Of a stretch of 64,000 nt of DNA, positions 8,097-16,669 are shown piece after piece. Position 1 is the first letter of the stretch. Each line of letters starts with the position of its first letter. Under the pieces are notes generated by a model. The model was not told where the DNA came from. It saw only the letters and a program-made list of their open reading frames with translations, and did not search any database. A program made the position numbers and the translations under genes. This stretch comes from an uncultured Clostridia bacterium (GTDB lineage: Bacteria; Bacillota; Clostridia; Christensenellales; Aristaeellaceae), in assembly GCA_934636105.1 (NCBI GenBank), contig CAKTZR010000008.1, positions 47,606 to 111,605 of the forward strand, in the 5' to 3' direction.

Positions 8097-9320
8097 TCAC
8101 TCGATCGCCCTGCACTCCATATAATACCGCTTCTCCGTCGCTTCGCCCATCGAGAACGTCTTTCTGGGCAGCACGCCGCCTGCGGCAATGGCCGGAAAGA
8201 GCGCGCGCTTATCCATCGCGCCGAGCAGCGCCGCCGTCGCGCCGTTTTGGGCAAGGCCCGCCGCATCCTCGTCGCCGTGGACATAATCCAGCGACCAGCC
8301 GCTCTTTTCATTGCAGGCCTGATCGAGGTATTTTTGCAGCACATCCACCGGCAGGCGATCCCCGCGCCCGCTGATGGCGAAGCCGCGCCGCTTATCGTCC
8401 TGCACGAGCGTCACCTCGCCGCCGTCCGTGAGCGTCATGCCGTGCGCGCGCAGATACAGTTCAAACCCGCTCTGCAAGCCGTCGATCTCTGCGCCGAAGA
8501 TCACGCGGTGGATCGGCCTGAAAATCAGCGCCGGGCTGTGCAGATTGACCAGCTCGCAGAGCGCGAACCGTGCGGGATGGTTTTCCCGTTCCGCTTCGGA
8601 AAGCGTCGGCTTGATCTGCTCCCAGCAGGCCTTCGCCGTCGCCAGCGAATGATTGCCGTCGCCGACCGCGAGGAAGAAGCCGCCGCTCTCCTGCTGCATC
8701 CGCGCAATCAGGTCTGCCGTCTGCGCGGCCAGCTCCCCCTCGACGGCGAAGCCGCTGATGTGGCCGCCGCCAAGCATCAGCTCCGTGTCATAGAGCTTGG
8801 GCAGATTCATCTTAGCCAGCGGCTCAATCAGGCGCATGGCCGCGTCATCGACGAGCATCATCACATGCGGGCTTTCAATCGGCGCACCCTGACGAATGCG
8901 CACGCGGGGCGGAATGCGCGAGAGGATCGTTCCCTCCGTCGCGCGGACGGGCGCAGATGTGCCGGGCGTGAAATCATACTGCTCCAAATCCAGCTTGCCG
9001 ACCAGCCCAAGGCGTTCGCCGCTCTCGGTCGTGCGGCGGACGAGCACAAAGCCGTTTTGCACGCGCGTTTGCAGCACGCCGCGCTGCATGTAATCCGCCA
9101 TCGCCCGCCGAATGCTTTCAATTCGCGCGTCTCCCTCGGCAAGATACACTTCGGGATAAACGATGTTCAGCGTGCTGGGCGCATCGCCGACAATCTGCGC
9201 CGCGCTTTGCCAATATGCCGGCTGGCTGGTGAACTGGTCGCAGGCGACGACCGCCCACTTTTCAAAATCCGCCGCCGCATCGGGCAAAAGAATATCCGCC
9301 GGGAGAAAACAAGCCTGCAT
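8097..9320 (-). CDS. DUF1015 family protein
   Basis: 407 residues from ATG 9320; an ATG three codons upstream directly abuts the AAAGGA ribosome site, while 9320 is at the usual 9-base distance. The protein matches the DUF1015 family (typical length about 400), including VACDQFTSQPAYW near the N-terminus, the family's best-conserved GDGNHSLATAKACWE and a preceding LMLGGGHISG. No biochemical role is established. It is the third gene of an operon with an ATP-grasp protein and a radical SAM protein, the only clue to function here. Confidence 0.88.
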   Translation of the reverse strand: MQACFLPADILLPDAAADFEKWAVVACDQFTSQPAYWQSAAQIVGDAPSTLNIVYPEVYLAEGDARIESIRRAMADYMQRGVLQTRVQNGFVLVRRTTESGERLGLVGKLDLEQYDFTPGTSAPVRATEGTILSRIPPRVRIRQGAPIESPHVMMLVDDAAMRLIEPLAKMNLPKLYDTELMLGGGHISGFAVEGELAAQTADLIARMQQESGGFFLAVGDGNHSLATAKACWEQIKPTLSEAERENHPARFALCELVNLHSPALIFRPIHRVIFGAEIDGLQSGFELYLRAHGMTLTDGGEVTLVQDDKRRGFAISGRGDRLPVDVLQKYLDQACNEKSGWSLDYVHGDEDAAGLAQNGATAALLGAMDKRALFPAIAAGGVLPRKTFSMGEATEKRYYMECRAIE

Positions 9321-9344
9321 CCCGCTCATTCCTTTCGTACTTCT

Positions 9345-10217
9345 TTACACGCCCGTGCCGTCGAACGTCGGGATAAACGCGCCATCCGCCGAGCCAAGCT
9401 CCTGCCGATAGCCGTCCAGCCCGACGGCCTCCATATAGGCCAGCACACGGGCGTATTCCTTCTTTTTGATTTTCCTGTCCAATCCGGGGATGGTCAGCGC
9501 CCTGCCGCAAGGCGTGTACTGCCCCATCAGCGAAACGGGAATGCCGGGAAAATCGTCGCAGATCTGCTCCAGAATGCGGATGCTGTCCCCCGTCATTCCC
9601 GGCAGAACGAGGTGACGAATCAGCGTGCCGCGCGTCATCATGCCGTTTGCATCATAAACGGGCGCGCCCGTCTGGCGCACCATCTCGGCAATCGCCGCAT
9701 GCGCCACATCGGGATAATCCCGCGCGCCGGAGAGCATCGCCGCCATGTTCGGGTCGATGTATTTGTAATCCGGCAGATAGATATCCACTGCGCCCTCCAG
9801 CATGCGCAGGGTCTCCACGCTCTCATAGCCGCTGCTGTTGTAAACGATGGGCAGATTCGGCCTGTACAGCGCCAGCGCTTCGAGCACGGCGGGGACAAAG
9901 TGCGCCGCCGTCACGAGGTTGATGTTGTGCGCGCCCTGCTCCTCCAGCTCGCGGAAGATTTCCGAAAGCCGCTTTGGCGTGACGATCTTTCCCTCGCCCT
10001 TCTGGCTGATGCTTTCATTCTGGCAGAACACGCACCGCAGCCCGCAGCCGGAAAAGAACACTGCGCCGCTGCCGTGCGTGCCGCTGATGCAGGGCTCCTC
10101 CCACATGTGCAGCGCCGCGCGCGCGATTTTGGGCAGCGTGCCCATGCGGCAGACGCCCGCGCCCGCTTCCTCCGTGCGCTCCGCCTTGCAGTTTCGGGGG
10201 CAAAGCGTGCAGATCAT
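9345..10217 (-). CDS. Radical SAM protein, PflA/AmmeMemo-like
   Basis: 290 residues. The radical SAM iron-sulfur motif CGLRCVFC (Cys58, Cys62, Cys65) is intact. The N-terminus has a second cysteine group (CTLCPRNC, then GVC) like that of radical SAM proteins annotated as pyruvate-formate-lyase-activating-enzyme relatives. The downstream segments PDYKYIDP and RHLVLPGM also fit that group. It probably uses S-adenosylmethionine to start a radical reaction; the substrate is unknown. Its start overlaps the stop of the ATP-grasp gene by 4 bases, indicating translational coupling. Confidence 0.88.
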   Translation of the reverse strand: MICTLCPRNCKAERTEEAGAGVCRMGTLPKIARAALHMWEEPCISGTHGSGAVFFSGCGLRCVFCQNESISQKGEGKIVTPKRLSEIFRELEEQGAHNINLVTAAHFVPAVLEALALYRPNLPIVYNSSGYESVETLRMLEGAVDIYLPDYKYIDPNMAAMLSGARDYPDVAHAAIAEMVRQTGAPVYDANGMMTRGTLIRHLVLPGMTGDSIRILEQICDDFPGIPVSLMGQYTPCGRALTIPGLDRKIKKKEYARVLAYMEAVGLDGYRQELGSADGAFIPTFDGTGV

Positions 10218-11218
10218 AGGTCGATGAACTCCTCAAACCGGGGCAGAATGCCGATGCCATCCGGGAAGTGTGCGGCAAACTGCGGAATCGCATGGCTGGG
10301 GAAGGAATTGCCCTCGATAAATACCGGGCCATCCGGCGTAATCGCCACGTCCCAGGCGACGAAGCGCACCTGCGGCACGACGTGCATCGCCTTCAGGCAC
10401 ATGGCCTTAACCTCCTCCCAATAGGGAATCTGCGTGCCGGGAATGCGCTTGCCCGTCATCGGGTGGAATTCATAAGCTTCGCCCGCCTTGTTCGCGCCCA
10501 CGCCGCTGATGACGCCCGTATCCAGATTGATCGGCGCGGCCATGCCGCCGCAATCGACGTTATCCATCACCTTGCCGTTGCCGATGCGGATATAGGCGTA
10601 GACAATGCCCTCTTTCTTGTCGCCCAGCAGCGTTGCGACGCGGATGGTGTTGACCGAGGTCGGGCAGAGCGCGGCAATCGCCTCATGCTGAATCACCTTG
10701 TCCTCCACAATGCCGATGCCCGCCGCCTTGAGCCGCTCATAGAGCGCATGCACGTCCTTGTAATCCTCCGGCGTGCATTTGAGAATGCCCTGTCCGCTCG
10801 AGCCGTCGATCGGCTTGCAGATGATGTCGCCGCGCCCCTGCACAAACTCGGCGAACTGCGCTTCCGTCGCGCTGGCGAAATTGAGCCATTCGCGCTTCAC
10901 CTGCTCATGAAAGAGCTGGTTGAACTCGGTCTTGTTATCGAAGAAATGCCAGAACTTTTTGTCGTTCATCCGCGCAACGATGCTGTTGGAAATGCCGCGC
11001 GTGATCTGCGTGGCGCGCTGCGCGTCGTTCAGGCGGTACATCTCCGCGATTTTATAATCGACATAGCCCGCGTTGTACTTGGCGGCGCACTTGGCCATGT
11101 CGGCCATCAGCCAGACGCGGCTCTTGCCCGTCTTCTTGTGCAGCATGTCGGCGGTTTTGAACATTGCGCGGTAATCCATCTTACGGGCGCGCTTAAGCGC
11201 ATAGGATAGCTTTCCCAT
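10214..11218 (-). CDS. ATP-grasp protein (sugar-transfer-associated type)
   Basis: 334 residues from ATG 11218, preceded by AGAGGGG. The ATP-binding glycine-rich segment CKPIDGSSGQGILKC and the late metal-binding region WDVAITPDGPVFIEGNSFP match ATP-grasp ligases, especially the sugar-transfer-associated ATP-grasp family (PF14397) found near surface-polysaccharide genes. Such enzymes join a carboxylate to an amine or hydroxyl via an acyl-phosphate. It is the first gene of the operon ATP-grasp, radical SAM, DUF1015. The pathway is unknown. Confidence 0.8.
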   Translation of the reverse strand: MGKLSYALKRARKMDYRAMFKTADMLHKKTGKSRVWLMADMAKCAAKYNAGYVDYKIAEMYRLNDAQRATQITRGISNSIVARMNDKKFWHFFDNKTEFNQLFHEQVKREWLNFASATEAQFAEFVQGRGDIICKPIDGSSGQGILKCTPEDYKDVHALYERLKAAGIGIVEDKVIQHEAIAALCPTSVNTIRVATLLGDKKEGIVYAYIRIGNGKVMDNVDCGGMAAPINLDTGVISGVGANKAGEAYEFHPMTGKRIPGTQIPYWEEVKAMCLKAMHVVPQVRFVAWDVAITPDGPVFIEGNSFPSHAIPQFAAHFPDGIGILPRFEEFIDL

Positions 11219-11249
11219 GATTGACCCCTCTCGTTTTCTATGTTCTCTT

Positions 11250-11301
11250 TGGGGAAACGTTTGGGACGCCGTCCCAAACCCTGCCAGGAACCTGAGGTTC
11301 T
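11250..11301 (-). repeat. Dispersed intergenic repeat, copy 1
   Basis: Two adjacent inverted repeats: GGAACCTGAGGTTC-like and TTTGGGACGCCGTCCCAAA, linked by CCCTGCC. The same architecture is seen at 44416-44475 and 51876-51922, and a half copy at 47863-47890. This copy lies in the 5' untranslated region of the ATP-grasp gene. Confidence 0.75.
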
Positions 11302-11378
11302 TGGATTTCCCGCTTATTATAATCGTGTTTCGCGGTTTGAAAACGCTAAAAGCCATACGGGCGCATTTTCATGCTCTG

Positions 11379-11407
11379 ATTATATTCCATTTGGCGCTTT
11401 TTGGCAA
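11379..11407 (-). promoter_or_regulatory. Promoter of the ATP-grasp/radical SAM/DUF1015 operon
   Basis: TTGCCA (complement of 11402-11407), 17-base spacer, TATAAT (complement of 11379-11384). It gives a leader of about 150 bases that contains repeat copy 1. Confidence 0.75.
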
Positions 11408-11444
11408 CTCCTTCAGGTTGTTCCCTGAAAGAACAAACTTAGGG

Positions 11445-11478
11445 AAAAGAAAAGGAACCGCGGTTGACGCACGGTTCC
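11445..11478 (-). terminator. Terminator of the carbohydrate operon
   Basis: GGAACC and GGTTCC arms (with CG extension) followed on the minus strand by TTTTCTTTT, about 65 bases past the stop of the SelA-like gene, the last gene of the operon. Confidence 0.7.
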
Positions 11479-11541
11479 ATCAATGTGATGTCAGGAATCT
11501 TTTACACAATCCAAACTCAAGCGTTGATCGGATTCATCCTC

Positions 11542-12654
11542 TCAATCGGCCGCAAATCCTTTTATCGCTTTCAGCGCCTCGCACACCGTTCCGCATTCCT
11601 CATCCGTCAAGTTCTGCGGGCTGAGATAGATCGCGTTCTGCGGCTTATCCATGCCGATAAAGATATGCTGTTCGCGCATGCGGCGAACGATATCTTCCGG
11701 GGTGCAGGGCGGCGCGACATGCGCAAACGCGCGGGGGTAGCTCTGCCCCACCGAACCATGATCCACCCGATACGGCGCAAAAAGCGGATTCTCCTGCATC
11801 GCGGAAAGCATGCGCTCCACGCGCTCGTCCATCTTGGCGTTCCACGCCGTCCAATCTGTCGCCATAAAGTTTTTGACCGCGACATACAAGCCGATCATGC
11901 TCTCCTTCGTCGCTTTGGCGCTGCGGCATACGCCGTGCATCGGCGCGCCAAAGCGGCGGCAGTCTTCGATATAACGCTGTTTACCCAGAATCAGACCGCT
12001 GGCCTGCGGGCCGCGGAGCGTTTTGCCGCCGCTGAAAACAACCATATCCGCTCCCTCGTCGGTGTAACGCCACAGGTTTTCCACCGGCGGGAGCTGCGCG
12101 GCCGCGTCAACAATCACGGGAACGCCATGCGCGTGCGCAATTTCCACCACTGTTTTCAGCGGCAGCGCGGCCGACGCATAATGGTCCACCGGGCAGAAGA
12201 ACACGGCCGCCGTGTGTTCGTCAAAGCTGCCTTCCAAATCAAACAGCAGCGCTTCGTCCGCATCGCCGATGATTTTGAGCTTTGCGCCCGCCGCTTCCAG
12301 CGCCTTGTCGTAGCAATTATGCTGGCTGTGCAGCACGATGATTTCGTTCGGATGGCCTTTCGTATCCGGCAGATATCGATAGATATAGTCGCTTCCGCGC
12401 GCCAGACAGACCGCAGCGCAGAGTTGGAGCGCGCCCGCCGCACAGTTGGCAATATAAGCGGCTTCATTGTGCGTCATTTCCGCGATTCGGTCGCCCAGAT
12501 TGGCTTGCAGCGCCGGAATATCCGTAAAGCACTCCGCCATCTGGTTCATGGCTTCAATCGTGCTTTCTTCCATGCGGCTGGCGCCGTAAAGCGTAATGGT
12601 ATCGTGCGCGTTGATATATGGCACGACGCCCAGTTCATCCAGAATGTTTTTCAT
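11542..12654 (-). CDS. SelA-like PLP-dependent lyase/aminotransferase
   Basis: 370 residues, fold-type I PLP enzyme. The likely cofactor lysine is Lys211 in SGGKTLRGPQASG, with the pyridine-binding aspartate at Asp183 (VIVDAAAQLPP). These motifs match the SelA-like family (selenocysteine synthase relatives), which includes D-glucosaminate-6-phosphate ammonia-lyase (DgaE) and uncharacterised partners of amidohydrolases. It is not a true SelA: it is shorter than bacterial SelA, which runs to roughly 460 residues, and lies in a sugar operon, coupled to the upstream dehydrogenase by a 4-base overlap. I infer that it eliminates ammonia from an amino-sugar acid, which fits the two RidA genes in the divergent arm. 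Confidence 0.8.
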   Translation of the reverse strand: MKNILDELGVVPYINAHDTITLYGASRMEESTIEAMNQMAECFTDIPALQANLGDRIAEMTHNEAAYIANCAAGALQLCAAVCLARGSDYIYRYLPDTKGHPNEIIVLHSQHNCYDKALEAAGAKLKIIGDADEALLFDLEGSFDEHTAAVFFCPVDHYASAALPLKTVVEIAHAHGVPVIVDAAAQLPPVENLWRYTDEGADMVVFSGGKTLRGPQASGLILGKQRYIEDCRRFGAPMHGVCRSAKATKESMIGLYVAVKNFMATDWTAWNAKMDERVERMLSAMQENPLFAPYRVDHGSVGQSYPRAFAHVAPPCTPEDIVRRMREQHIFIGMDKPQNAIYLSPQNLTDEECGTVCEALKAIKGFAAD

Positions 12655-13634
12655 GCGTTTCCCTCCGGGAAAAAGCGGCGCATCGTGTCCTCCATGATCG
12701 CGGCGCAGGTGATCGTCGTTTCCGGCGGCACAACGTCGCTGGTCGTTCGGCCTGCCAAAAGCGCATCGCGAACCGCCTCAATCTGCCAGATAAAGCCCTT
12801 GGGCAGTTCAAAGCTGTCATGCAGCCGTTCCGTCTGCACCCCGTTTTCGTAGAGCACGGCGTCGTTGCCCAGATAGAATCTCGGCAATTCGATGCGCCCT
12901 TTGTCGCCCAAAATGGTCATCATGCAGGGCGCGTCGCAGGTAATCCCCATGCGCAGCGTCGCCAGCACGTCGTTGGGATAGCGCAGCGTGAGTACGGATT
13001 GCGCATCCACGCCCGGCGCATAGGGCGCGGCAAAGCCGGCCCATTCCTGCGGTTCAGCCATCGCAAAATACGACGCCATTTCAATCGTATATACGCCCAG
13101 ATCGTACATCGCGCCGCCGCCAAGCCCGGCTTCCACGAGCCGCGGCTTCGGGCTTTTTTCATCGACCGCGAAGGAAAAAATGCCGTCAATCATCTTCACT
13201 TTGCCGATGCGCCCGGCCTCAATCCACGCTCTGGCCTGCCGGATGTTGGGCAGGAAACGGCTCCACATGCCCTCCATGGCGAACAAGCCGCGGGCCTTCG
13301 CCGTGTCAAAGATATCCCGCGCCTGGGCGGCGGTCATGGTCATCGGCTTTTCGCTTAAAATCGGTTTGCCTGCCCGAAGCGCCGCCATGCAGTTTTCGTA
13401 ATGAAACGGATGCGGCGTTGCGACATAAACGATGTCGATCCGTGGATCAAGCGCCATCTGCGTCGGGTTTTCATACACCCGGTCAACGCCGTTTTCCGCA
13501 GCGAATTTCTGCCCTTTCTCCGCGCTTCGCGAGGAAATTCCCGCCGCGCGCACGCCCGGCACCATCGCGCAGGCGCGGGCAAAACGGGAAGCGATGCTGC
13601 CCGTGCCCACAAGGCCAAACCCGATTTCCTTCAT
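12651..13634 (-). CDS. Gfo/Idh/MocA family oxidoreductase
   Basis: 327 residues from ATG 13634 (AGGGGG ribosome site 9 bases away; an ATG at 13643 overlaps that site). The N-terminal Rossmann motif GLVGTGSIASR binds NAD(P), and the conserved EKPMT motif of the family is present (ILSEKPMTMTAAQA). The C-terminal domain holds GGGAMYDLGVYTIEMA with the usual catalytic-region glycines. It probably oxidises or reduces a sugar or sugar-acid derivative. It is the first of two such enzymes in this operon, overlaps the SelA-like gene by 4 bases, and is 21 bases from the next dehydrogenase. Confidence 0.9.
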   Translation of the reverse strand: MKEIGFGLVGTGSIASRFARACAMVPGVRAAGISSRSAEKGQKFAAENGVDRVYENPTQMALDPRIDIVYVATPHPFHYENCMAALRAGKPILSEKPMTMTAAQARDIFDTAKARGLFAMEGMWSRFLPNIRQARAWIEAGRIGKVKMIDGIFSFAVDEKSPKPRLVEAGLGGGAMYDLGVYTIEMASYFAMAEPQEWAGFAAPYAPGVDAQSVLTLRYPNDVLATLRMGITCDAPCMMTILGDKGRIELPRFYLGNDAVLYENGVQTERLHDSFELPKGFIWQIEAVRDALLAGRTTSDVVPPETTITCAAIMEDTMRRFFPEGNA

Positions 13635-13655
13635 GGGTGACATCCCCCTTTCGCG

Positions 13656-14798
13656 TTAAAACGCCAGCTCAGCCTCCGGCTCGGAAAGGCCGTAATCCGC
13701 GCCCATATAGCCTCTCGGGAGCGCCGCCGGGCGTTCAAACGTCGTCTGCATGGTGTAAACCGTACCCGTTCTGCCGCTTTCCACCGCGCCGCTGAGCATT
13801 TCCAGCGCGTGGCAGGCCAAATCCGAATGGGTGCGCGGCTTGCGCCCCTTGCGCAGCGACCACGCCATTTCCGCCACGCCGATGCCGCGATCGTCGCCGT
13901 CGTAAGCATGGGTATGCGGGAAAACATACGGTTCCGTCTGTCCCTTGGCCAGCACGCGAACCTCGCCGCCGAAGAAATTCGGGTCGGGCAGATAAACGAT
14001 GCCCTGCGTGCCATACAGAATCAGCTGCGGTTTTTCGCAGCGAATACTCGCGGAATTAAAGTGCAGGCTGCCCACCGCGCCGCCCGCAAATTGAACCGTC
14101 GCGGCCAGCAGCGTTTCGGCCGTGATGGTATACGGCTCGCCGAAATGGCCGCGCGAGGTAAAGAAATGCGTGCGCTCGGGCTGATACGTCTGCGACATGC
14201 CGCTGACCTTTGCTGCCGGGCCAAGAATGCTCAGCAGCGCCGTTGCGTAATAAATGCCCACGTCGATGCCGATGCCGCCGCCCTGCGCAATCGTATACGG
14301 GAATTTTTCAGCCAGCAGACCCGCATCGCGCTGCAAAACCGCCACGCAGGAGGTGATGTCGCCGACAATGCCGCTGTCCACAATCGCGCGCGCCGTCTGT
14401 ACGCCCGCGCCGAGGAACGTATCCGGCGCGGCGCAGAGCAGCAGCCCCTTCTCTTTCGCCAGCGCGGCCAGCTCGCGCGCCTGATCCGGCTGCACGCAGA
14501 GCACCTTTTCGGTATACACATGCTTGCCATGCTCCAGCAGCGCGCGAATCACGCCGTAATGCGCGGCAGGCGGCGTCAGATTGACCACCAATTCGATGCT
14601 CTCATCCGCCATGATTTCTTCCATCGTCATCACCGGCAGATGATACCGCTGCGAAACCGCCTGCGCCAGCTTCTCATTCAAATCACAGCAGGCGGCCACC
14701 TCCAGAATGGAAAAACGGCGGGTCATGTTTTCAAAGTAGATACCGCTGATTGCGCCGCAGCCGATCACCGCCACGCGCACGGGTTTGATTGCTTCCAT
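13656..14798 (-). CDS. Gfo/Idh/MocA family oxidoreductase, second copy
   Basis: 380 residues. Rossmann motif VAVIGCGAISGIYFENM at the N-terminus and a YTEKVLCVQPDQA block replacing the usual EKP, so the normally conserved proline is valine. The glycine-rich AQGGGIGIDVGIYY segment corresponds to the substrate-site helix. It is clearly different from the neighbouring copy (380 against 327 residues, little obvious identity outside motifs), so the pair is unlikely to be a recent duplication and probably acts on different substrates or steps. Confidence 0.87.
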   Translation of the reverse strand: MEAIKPVRVAVIGCGAISGIYFENMTRRFSILEVAACCDLNEKLAQAVSQRYHLPVMTMEEIMADESIELVVNLTPPAAHYGVIRALLEHGKHVYTEKVLCVQPDQARELAALAKEKGLLLCAAPDTFLGAGVQTARAIVDSGIVGDITSCVAVLQRDAGLLAEKFPYTIAQGGGIGIDVGIYYATALLSILGPAAKVSGMSQTYQPERTHFFTSRGHFGEPYTITAETLLAATVQFAGGAVGSLHFNSASIRCEKPQLILYGTQGIVYLPDPNFFGGEVRVLAKGQTEPYVFPHTHAYDGDDRGIGVAEMAWSLRKGRKPRTHSDLACHALEMLSGAVESGRTGTVYTMQTTFERPAALPRGYMGADYGLSEPEAELAF

Positions 14799-14808
14799 TG
14801 CGTTTGCC

Positions 14809-16155
14809 TCACTCTATCGCGTTTTCCGTCATCACGCGGCCGTACAATTTGCCGCTCCGCTTGACAATGCGGCGCTGGGTGGCATAATCCACATAGACCA
14901 GCCCGAAACGGCTGGAATAGCCGCACGCCCATTCAAAATTATCCAGCAGCGACCAGCAGAAATAGCCCTCGACCGGCGCGCCCTTCTCTATGGCTTCGTG
15001 CATCGCGAGCAGATGGCGGCGCAGATAGTCGCAGCGCGCGCCGTCGTCCACCTCGCCGGAGAGCGAAACGACATCCGGGTAAGACGCGCCGTTTTCCGTC
15101 ACGATGATTTTCTCCACGCCATACTCGTTTTTCATGCGCAGCAGCATGTTGGCAAAGCCGTTTTCGGTGATCGGCCAGTTTCGATCCGTCACCGGCATGT
15201 TCTTCGGGTTTTCAATCGCAAAGCGGATCGGCCAGCGGCCCGGCGCATCCTTGACCCAGAAATCATTGTAATAATTCAGGCCGACGAAATCGAGTTTCTG
15301 ATTCATCAGCGCGAGGTCTTCGGGTTTGAACGTCGGCAGCACCACGCCCGCTTTTTGATACAGCTCCACCATATCCTGCGGATAGCGGCCGAGCATAATC
15401 GGCTCAATGAACCAGCGGTTCAGATAGCCGTCCGCCCGGCGCGCCGCTTCGATATCCTCCGGCTTATCCGTCAGCGGCAAACGTCCCATCAAATTGAGCG
15501 CAATGCCGATTTCGCCGACCAGACCCGATTCGCGGAACGCTTTCACGACCAGCCCGTGGCCGACATACATGTGATAAGCCGCGCGCACCGCGACGGAGAA
15601 ATCGTGCAGGCCCGGCGCCATGCGCCCTTCGTAGTGCCCCAGGAACGCCGCGCAATACGGCTCGTTGAGCGTGATAAAATGCTTCACCCGGCCGCCGAGG
15701 CGCTCAAAGATCAGCTTTGCATATGCCAGAAAAATCTCCGGCATTTCGTGGTTGGCCCAGCCGCCGATATCCTGAAGCGCCTGCGGCAGATCCCAGTGAT
15801 AGAGCGTCACATACGGTTCAATGCCCGCTTCCAGCAGCGCATCCACCAGTTCGGAATAAAAGGCCATGCCCTTTTCATTAACCTCGCCGCGCCCCTGCGG
15901 CAGCACGCGCGGCCACGCGATGGAAAAACGATAGGCTTTTACGCCCATCCGGCGCATCAGCTCCACATCTTCGCGGAAAAGGTGATAATGGTCACAGGCC
16001 ACGTCGCCCGTGTCGCCATCCTGCACATTGCCGGGAATGGCGCAGTAGCGATCCCAAATGGATTCGCCGCGTCCGTCCTCCCGCGCCGCGCCCTCGATCT
16101 GATAAGACGCCGTCGCCACGCCCCAGACGAAGTCCTTGGGGAATTGCTTACTCAT
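14809..16155 (-). CDS. Family GH1 beta-glycosidase
   Basis: 448 residues from ATG 16155 with an AAGGAGG ribosome site. GH1 features are complete: KDFVWGVATASYQIEGA at the N-terminus, acid/base Glu165 in TLNEPYC and nucleophile Glu354 in IVTENGASY. Family members hydrolyse beta-glucosides, beta-galactosides, beta-mannosides or 6-phospho forms. No signal peptide, so it acts in the cytoplasm on the imported glycoside. With an ABC importer (not a PTS) the substrate is probably unphosphorylated. The start overlaps the VOC gene stop by 8 bases. Confidence 0.93.
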   Translation of the reverse strand: MSKQFPKDFVWGVATASYQIEGAAREDGRGESIWDRYCAIPGNVQDGDTGDVACDHYHLFREDVELMRRMGVKAYRFSIAWPRVLPQGRGEVNEKGMAFYSELVDALLEAGIEPYVTLYHWDLPQALQDIGGWANHEMPEIFLAYAKLIFERLGGRVKHFITLNEPYCAAFLGHYEGRMAPGLHDFSVAVRAAYHMYVGHGLVVKAFRESGLVGEIGIALNLMGRLPLTDKPEDIEAARRADGYLNRWFIEPIMLGRYPQDMVELYQKAGVVLPTFKPEDLALMNQKLDFVGLNYYNDFWVKDAPGRWPIRFAIENPKNMPVTDRNWPITENGFANMLLRMKNEYGVEKIIVTENGASYPDVVSLSGEVDDGARCDYLRRHLLAMHEAIEKGAPVEGYFCWSLLDNFEWACGYSSRFGLVYVDYATQRRIVKRSGKLYGRVMTENAIE

Positions 16156-16636
16156 GCGTTTCCTCCTTGGGCTTTTCATCGCGCTCAAGCAGCTCCACAA
16201 ACATCTTGAGGCTGTCCGTCGCATCCAGGAAAGCATAGCGCCCGTCGCCGCGGCGGTATTCGCCGCGCTGCACCAGGTGCATGCCCCACTGCTCGCAGTT
16301 TTCGATGTTGACCTTCATCCCCTTGACGTTAAAGGCGAGATGGTGAATGCCTTCGCCGTGGGTTTCCAGGTATTCGCGCCATGCGCTGGGCGCTTCGTTC
16401 GGCTCGATCAGCTCCATCTGCAAATCGCCGAAGTAGAAGAACGTCATGCGGCACTGGGCCAGCGGGGCGGGCTCGCCGCGGTATTCCGTCTTGGTGACGG
16501 CAAATTCGCCGCTGTTGACGATCGGCGGTTCCGGCACGTTGAAGAAACGGGCAAATTCGCTCCGGGTTTTTTCAATATCGCGGACGATAAAACCGATTTG
16601 GGCCAAACGCGTATCAGAAAGAGGGCAACTCATCAT
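16148..16636 (-). CDS. VOC superfamily (glyoxalase-like) protein
   Basis: 162 residues with the repeated beta-alpha-beta-beta-beta layout of the vicinal-oxygen-chelate fold: RLAQIGFIVRDIEKT at the start and EGIHHLAFNVKGM in the second half. Possible metal ligands include the HH pair in GIHHLAF and a late glutamate in MFVELLE. The family includes glyoxalases, epimerases and dioxygenases; the reaction here cannot be deduced. Its position between UxuA and GH1 suggests an isomerase or epimerase step in the sugar pathway. Confidence 0.82.
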   Translation of the reverse strand: MMSCPLSDTRLAQIGFIVRDIEKTRSEFARFFNVPEPPIVNSGEFAVTKTEYRGEPAPLAQCRMTFFYFGDLQMELIEPNEAPSAWREYLETHGEGIHHLAFNVKGMKVNIENCEQWGMHLVQRGEYRRGDGRYAFLDATDSLKMFVELLERDEKPKEETHE

Positions 16637-16669
16637 TCAACAACTCCTTTTTGTATGTCGGTATGCAGG

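Noticed and set aside
12651..14798. Adjacent Gfo/Idh/MocA genes as a recent tandem duplication
   Set aside because: Lengths differ (327 and 380 residues) and sequence agreement is confined to family motifs.
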